NCBI GenBank assembly: GCA_002331565.1
Contig: DCZC01000024.1
Coordinates: 398 to 10,219 of the forward strand
DNA from: Gemmatimonas sp. UBA2094
GTDB lineage: Bacteria; Gemmatimonadota; Gemmatimonadetes; Gemmatimonadales; Gemmatimonadaceae
Direction of reading: 5' to 3'
DNA length: 9,822 nucleotides
Shown one piece after another: positions 7,485-9,822 of the stretch. Position 1 is the first letter of the stretch. Every line of letters begins with the position of its first letter. Under the pieces are notes generated by a model that worked only from the letters and a program-made list of their open reading frames with translations, did no database searches and was not told where the DNA came from. The translations under genes and the position numbers were made by a program.

Positions 7485-7511
7485 CGGGATGGGGCTGAAA
7501 CCTCCGTCCCG
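7485..7511 (+). terminator. Hairpin after the PLP enzyme-DUF4412 operon, possible terminator
   Basis: CGGGATGGGG (7485-7494) pairs with CCTCCGTCCCG-type sequence at 7502-7511, giving a ten-pair stem that includes two G-U pairs and a seven-base loop (CTGAAAC). ACGA (7481-7484) and TCGT (7517-7520) can extend it across a bulge. It begins 22 bases after the DUF4412 stop, where a terminator would be expected. There is no real T-tract afterwards (GGTTCGTCGTTAG), so it may instead belong to the leader of the next gene. Confidence 0.4.
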
Positions 7512-7539
7512 GTTCGTCGTTAGGAGAGACAGCCCTGCG

Positions 7540-7583
7540 CGCGTGACACCGTTCCGGTGCGCGATCCCCGCAGCCTCGCTGCG
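7540..7583 (+). other. Two adjacent stem-loops in the leader of the 97-residue protein gene
   Basis: The first stem is CACCG (7547-7551) with CGGTG (7555-7559) around a TTC loop, extended by CGCG (7540-7543) with CGCG (7560-7563) across a three-base bulge. The second is perfect: CGCAGC (7569-7574), loop CTC, GCTGCG (7578-7583). The ribosome binding site begins six bases after the second stem. They could be a structured 5' leader, part of a compound terminator, or a chance product of GC-rich DNA. Confidence 0.45.
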
Positions 7584-7588
7584 ATTCC

Positions 7589-7593
7589 GGAGG
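7589..7593 (+). promoter_or_regulatory. Strong ribosome binding site of the 97-residue protein gene
   Basis: GGAGG lies four bases before ATG 7598, a full Shine-Dalgarno match at slightly short spacing. It is the best ribosome binding site in the window and is the main evidence that this small gene is real and starts here. Confidence 0.75.
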
Positions 7594-7597
7594 ACCC

Positions 7598-7891
7598 ATG
7601 ATTTCCCTGCTCGTTTCGTTCGCCATCGCCACCGTGCTGGCCATCGTGTTGCACGGTTCCACGCGCCGGTTCGTGCGCAACCGGCTCCGGTACGTCGACG
7701 CCGTGCAGAAGCGCATCGCGCCGTGGGCCGCCGGCGGCGCTGCGTTTCTCGCCGGCAGCGCCGTGGTGGGGCTCCTTCCTATCGTCGGGGTGGGCACCGC
7801 GCTCGCGGCGGCTTTTGCCGTGGGATCGGGCGTCGCTGCCGGCGCCCGCGACATCCGTCAGGGTACGTCCTCCATCGTGTACGGCCCTTGA
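7598..7891 (+). CDS. Small Gly/Ala-rich membrane protein of unknown function
   Basis: I do not recognise this 97-residue protein. Residues 2-19 (ISLLVSFAIATVLAIVLH) form a clear membrane helix. A basic loop follows (STRRFVRNRLRYVDAVQKR, 21-39; eight Arg/Lys), probably cytoplasmic by the positive-inside rule. Residues about 42-82 are Gly/Ala/Val-rich and could form one long or two short helices, broken near LLPIVGVG (59-66). The tail DIRQGTSSIVYGP is polar. Its good Shine-Dalgarno and sensible membrane topology argue for a real gene. It sits alone on its strand: the operon upstream ends 134 bp earlier and the gene downstream is convergent, 39 bp away. The three-hairpin stretch before it may control expression. 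A holin-like or glycine-zipper membrane protein is conceivable but unsupported. Confidence 0.72.
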   Translation: MISLLVSFAIATVLAIVLHGSTRRFVRNRLRYVDAVQKRIAPWAAGGAAFLAGSAVVGLLPIVGVGTALAAAFAVGSGVAAGARDIRQGTSSIVYGP

Positions 7892-7930
7892 CCATTTCGC
7901 GCGGCCTGCCGCACATGAACGCGTGCGCCG

Positions 7931-8224
7931 TTAGACCTCGCGCACGAGCAGCGCGCGCGGGCCGCCGAAGTCGAAGAGAAGGCTGTCACCTTCTCCGTGC
8001 GACATGCGGACGGACAACGTGTGCGGTGCGGCGGGGTTGTCGGTGTGCAGCATGTCACCCTCGACGCGATACACGAGCGCGATGACCTGGTCGGTGCCGG
8101 CTACGTCCACGTGATAGTGCAACACGCCGTCGGGGAGGAATTCCATCCGTACACCGGGCGCGAAGTCGAGCGGTTCGTCGGCGCGAACGAGGCGCCAGAT
8201 ACCAAGTAACCAGTCCGTTGACAT
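7931..8224 (-). CDS. Small lipocalin-like beta-barrel-type protein, hypothetical
   Basis: The 97-residue product begins MSTDWLLGIWRLVRAD and has no signal peptide, so it is probably cytoplasmic. The G-x-W near the N-terminus, followed by alternating strands with turns such as VRMEFLPDGVLHYHV (25-39), VIALVYRVEGDMLHTD (47-62) and DSLLFDFGGPRALLV (80-94), is the pattern of small lipocalin-like proteins that measure out a compact beta-barrel. Such proteins often bind a small hydrophobic ligand, but no ligand or partner is suggested here. The start at ATG 8224 is the first Met that keeps the G-x-W segment; upstream there is no Shine-Dalgarno (GTTCACCC). The start is only 12 bp from that of the divergent DUF547 gene, so each gene's promoter should overlap the other's coding region. 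It is convergent with the small membrane protein gene. Family placement is moderate; function is unknown. Confidence 0.75.
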   Translation of the reverse strand: MSTDWLLGIWRLVRADEPLDFAPGVRMEFLPDGVLHYHVDVAGTDQVIALVYRVEGDMLHTDNPAAPHTLSVRMSHGEGDSLLFDFGGPRALLVREV

Positions 8225-8225
8225 G

Positions 8226-8230
8226 GGTGA
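8226..8230 (+). promoter_or_regulatory. GGTGA ribosome binding site of the DUF547 gene
   Basis: GGTGA lies six bases before ATG 8237 and can pair with the UCACC part of the 16S rRNA tail. It sits in the 12-bp gap between two divergent start codons and favours 8237 over the later Met at 8288, which would cut the signal peptide. Confidence 0.5.
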
Positions 8231-8236
8231 ACGATA

Positions 8237-9079
8237 ATGCTGGTGGCAACACGTTCCGTGCGTCTCCTCGCTGCAGTAGTGCTGCAGATGACGGGGGGTG
8301 TGGCTACCCTCGCGGCGCAGCCGCTGCGTGACGCGGCGCTGCATGCGCCGTTCGACCGCCTGCTCAGGACGCACGTGCGCGACGGCCTCGTGGACTACGA
8401 GGCGTTCGCCCGCGCGCCGGAGTTCACGCGCTACCTTGCGTCGCTGGACACGGCACGCGTGAGCTCGCTCTCCGATGACGAGCGTCTTGCGTACTGGATC
8501 AACGTGTACAACGCGTACACCATCCAGCTGGTGCTTCGCCACCACGAGCGCGAGTCCATTCGCAACATCAATCGCACACTCGGATTTCTGCAGCTGAAGG
8601 GACCGTGGAACGAGCAGATCGTGCGGGCTGGCGGGCGGGTGTACACGCTCGACCAGGTGTTGCATCGCATCCTCCGCCGCGAGTTCCACGAGTCACGGGT
8701 GCACTTCGCCATCGTGCCGGCATCGAAGGGCGCGCCGCCGCTGCGCGGCGAAGCCTATGTGGGGGCGAGGCTGGGCGAGCAGCTCGAAGATCAGACGCGG
8801 CGATTCCTCGGTGACACCACCAGAACGTGGTATCGCAACGGCGTGCTGGGGCTCAACCGCCTGTTCGAAGCGTACGAGCGTGATTTTGGCAGCACGCGCA
8901 AGGAGATGGTACTGTTCGTGGCGCCGTACGTCACGTTGCGGCCCACCGAGCCGCAGCGGAAACGGTTGGAGGAGGGGAAGGCGCTGCTCTATTACCGGCA
9001 GTACGACTGGTCGCTCAACAGACTCTCCGTCTCCGGACGCGCCCCTGATGTGACCGGCGGGCAGGCGAGGCCTCGCTAG
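8237..9079 (+). CDS. Exported DUF547 domain protein lacking the usual cysteine pair
   Basis: The 280-residue product has a signal peptide (VRLLAAVVLQMTGGVATLAAQ, cleavage near 28), so it acts outside the cytoplasm. The DUF547 signature is clear: DGLVDYEAFA (49-58), DDERLAYWINVYNAYTIQLVL (80-100), VHFAIVPASKGAPPLRGEAY (155-174) and the closing YYRQYDWSLN (252-261). DUF547 proteins usually read C-A-S-x-x-C-P at the third motif; here both positions are changed (Pro161 and Ala166), and the whole protein has no Cys. The biochemical role of DUF547 is not established; a hydrolase or transferase-like role is only guessed in general. The 19-residue tail after the domain is polar. It is divergent from the lipocalin-like gene and convergent with the 58-residue gene, so it is probably transcribed alone. 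Confidence 0.88.
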   Translation: MLVATRSVRLLAAVVLQMTGGVATLAAQPLRDAALHAPFDRLLRTHVRDGLVDYEAFARAPEFTRYLASLDTARVSSLSDDERLAYWINVYNAYTIQLVLRHHERESIRNINRTLGFLQLKGPWNEQIVRAGGRVYTLDQVLHRILRREFHESRVHFAIVPASKGAPPLRGEAYVGARLGEQLEDQTRRFLGDTTRTWYRNGVLGLNRLFEAYERDFGSTRKEMVLFVAPYVTLRPTEPQRKRLEEGKALLYYRQYDWSLNRLSVSGRAPDVTGGQARPR

Positions 9080-9124
9080 AAACCGACTCTGACGCCTCGC
9101 ACCGGACCTCCCAAGGCCGCGTCA

Positions 9125-9301
9125 TCAGAACTCGCGGCGCTTCATTTCCTTGAAGATTTCCTTGGCTTCCGAATCGTCGCGCTCATCGGTGCCGCGGGTG
9201 GCCGCAAGCGTGGGATCGTAGGCCTGCTTGCTGGGCTTCTTCACCTGCGCGGCCTTGGCCTGCGTCTTCTTGAGCAGCGACTTGAACTGGTTGTCCTTCA
9301 T
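9125..9301 (-). CDS. Small highly charged protein (58 residues), unknown function
   Basis: Read on the minus strand from ATG 9301 to TGA at 9127-9125, this gives a 58-residue product starting MKDNQFKSLLKKTQAKAAQ and ending KEIFKEMKRREF. More than a third of residues are charged, with a Lys-rich first half (KKTQAKAAQVKKPSK) and a mixed acid/base second half (TDERDDSEAKEIFKEMKRR). Both ends look helical around a central YDPTLAATRGT turn. There is no signal peptide, membrane segment or Cys. A GGAG Shine-Dalgarno eight bases upstream supports the start, and codon use is GC-rich in third positions as in the neighbours. It follows an alpha/beta hydrolase gene on the same strand after an 89-bp gap containing a hairpin, so it may be separately transcribed. 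I do not recognise the family; a small nucleic-acid- or ribosome-associated protein would fit the charge but is a guess. Confidence 0.68.
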   Translation of the reverse strand: MKDNQFKSLLKKTQAKAAQVKKPSKQAYDPTLAATRGTDERDDSEAKEIFKEMKRREF

Positions 9302-9309
9302 GGCGGGGA

Positions 9310-9313
9310 CTCC
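9310..9313 (-). promoter_or_regulatory. Ribosome binding site of the 58-residue protein gene
   Basis: On the minus strand GGAG lies eight bases before ATG 9301, a good Shine-Dalgarno position. It is the chief support for this short gene. Confidence 0.6.
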
Positions 9314-9334
9314 GGATAGGGGAAACGCGTGCTT

Positions 9335-9382
9335 GGAGGATGCCGCCCGCGCCCACGTCTGTAAAGCGCGGCGGCATCATCC
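9335..9382 (-). terminator. Strong hairpin between the right-hand hydrolase and the 58-residue gene, possible terminator
   Basis: GATGCCGC (9339-9346) pairs with GCGGCATC (9371-9378) and CGCGC (9348-9352) with GCGCG (9366-9370), with one bulged C and a 13-base loop. Three further pairs (9335-9337 with 9380-9382) extend it past a mismatch. It starts eight bases after the hydrolase stop on the minus strand, a normal place for a terminator. The sequence that follows on the minus strand (AAGCACGCGTTTCCCC) has only a short T run, so an imperfect intrinsic terminator or a leader structure of the 58-residue gene are both possible. Confidence 0.45.
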
Positions 9383-9390
9383 CGCAGGCG

Positions 9391-9822
9391 TCATTTCGGC
9401 GAACGCCCCAGCAGGCGCAATGTCTGACGGATGGCCTCGCTACCAGCCAGGGTGCGGGGGGCGATCACCTCGAAATGGCCACCGGGTACGGTCACGTTGA
9501 ATGGCGACGGGTCACCGGCGGCGACGGCGGCACGCACGTACGCGACGCGAACACTGTCGGGGGCAATGCCGTCTTGCTCGCCGGCCACGTGAGCGCTGGG
9601 GACGCCGAGCGGCACGCGTCTGATGGGCGAGGCGAGCGCCACGCGATCGGGGAGCGCGGCGGGGGTACCACCCAACAGCATCGCCGCGCCGCGGCCGCAG
9701 CCGCTGGACAGGCGCGTCGCGAACTCGTCGAGGTCGGAGACACCGCCCAGCGAGACCACCCCCGTGAGTGCGAGGGGGGCACCCGTGGTGAGCGGAGACG
9801 CGGGGGAAAGGTTTACGCGGCT
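9391..9822 (-). CDS. Alpha/beta hydrolase, C-terminal part (5' end outside window)
   Basis: The frame is open from the right edge of the window (visible residues begin SRVNLSPASP) to TGA at 9393-9391, giving 143 residues; the true start lies beyond 9822, and a GTG at 9759 is inside the gene. The visible part matches the C-terminal half of secreted or cytoplasmic alpha/beta hydrolases of the carboxylesterase/prolyl-oligopeptidase-like group: GVVSLGGVSDLDEF (21-34), LASPIRRVPLGVP (63-75), the acid Asp84 in HVAGEQDGIAP, and the catalytic His116 in VPGGHFEVI. The nucleophile Ser and its GxSxG motif should lie upstream, outside the window. Cys42 is the only cysteine seen. The substrate cannot be inferred. 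This is unrelated in detail to the hydrolase at 3308-5230, which has a different architecture. Confidence 0.85.
   Translation of the reverse strand, partial: SRVNLSPASPLTTGAPLALTGVVSLGGVSDLDEFATRLSSGCGRGAAMLLGGTPAALPDRVALASPIRRVPLGVPSAHVAGEQDGIAPDSVRVAYVRAAVAAGDPSPFNVTVPGGHFEVIAPRTLAGSEAIRQTLRLLGRSPK

Noticed and set aside
8218..8223. Perfect TTGACA, a possible -35 box for the DUF547 gene
   Set aside because: No -10-like hexamer lies 16-18 bp downstream; the sequence is part of the lipocalin-like start codon region.
9065..9076. 12-bp perfect palindrome GCGAGGCCTCGC at the end of the DUF547 gene
   Set aside because: It has no loop, lies in coding sequence just before the stop, and such palindromes arise easily in GC-rich DNA.
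9090..9124. TGACGC ... GCGTCA inverted repeat in the convergent gap, a possible two-way terminator
   Set aside because: Only six pairs around a 23-base loop and no T-tract on either side.

Overview
The window is GC-rich DNA, dense with genes, from what is probably a Gram-negative-type bacterium with an outer membrane. It encodes a TonB-dependent outer-membrane receptor with its FecR-type partner and several exported proteins. The style (STN-bearing TonB receptors next to FecR, a Tat-exported class V aminotransferase, DUF4412, DUF547, small orphan proteins) recalls Gemmatimonadota. That placement is inference from gene content and base composition, because there is no rRNA or marker gene here.

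Layout. (1) 1-3223, plus strand: the C-terminal part of a FecR-like anti-sigma/signal-transduction protein, then a 911-codon TonB-dependent receptor with an N-terminal STN signalling domain. This is the second half of a cell-surface signalling cassette; the ECF sigma factor normally expected would lie left of the window. (2) 3224-3307: a short convergent gap with a heptanucleotide tandem repeat. (3) 3308-5230, minus strand: an exported, possibly lipid-anchored alpha/beta hydrolase with an extra C-terminal beta-rich domain. (4) 5231-5394: a divergent promoter region. (5) 5395-7463, plus strand: a two-gene operon with an ATGA overlap, made of a Tat-signal PLP-dependent class V aminotransferase-fold enzyme and a secreted DUF4412 protein. 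(6) 7464-7597: a gap holding three consecutive hairpins, ahead of a 97-residue membrane protein (7598-7891). (7) 7931-8224, minus strand: a small lipocalin-like protein whose start codon lies only 12 bp from that of the divergent, exported DUF547 protein (8237-9079). (8) 9125-9822, minus strand: a 58-residue, highly charged protein and, upstream of it, the C-terminal part of a second alpha/beta hydrolase running off the right edge, with a strong hairpin between them.

Most products carry export signals, so this is largely a cell-envelope neighbourhood. Receptor and FecR should work together: substrate binding at the outer membrane is relayed through the receptor STN domain to the periplasmic C-terminal domain of FecR. 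The aminotransferase-like enzyme and DUF4412 are translationally coupled. The remaining genes show no clear common pathway. I see no phage, transposon, CRISPR, toxin-antitoxin or tRNA/rRNA signal. No obvious new multi-gene system is present; the most interesting items are the coupled periplasmic PLP enzyme/DUF4412 pair, the structured leader of the 97-residue gene, the nearly overlapping divergent starts, and a DUF547 protein without the usual cysteine pair.
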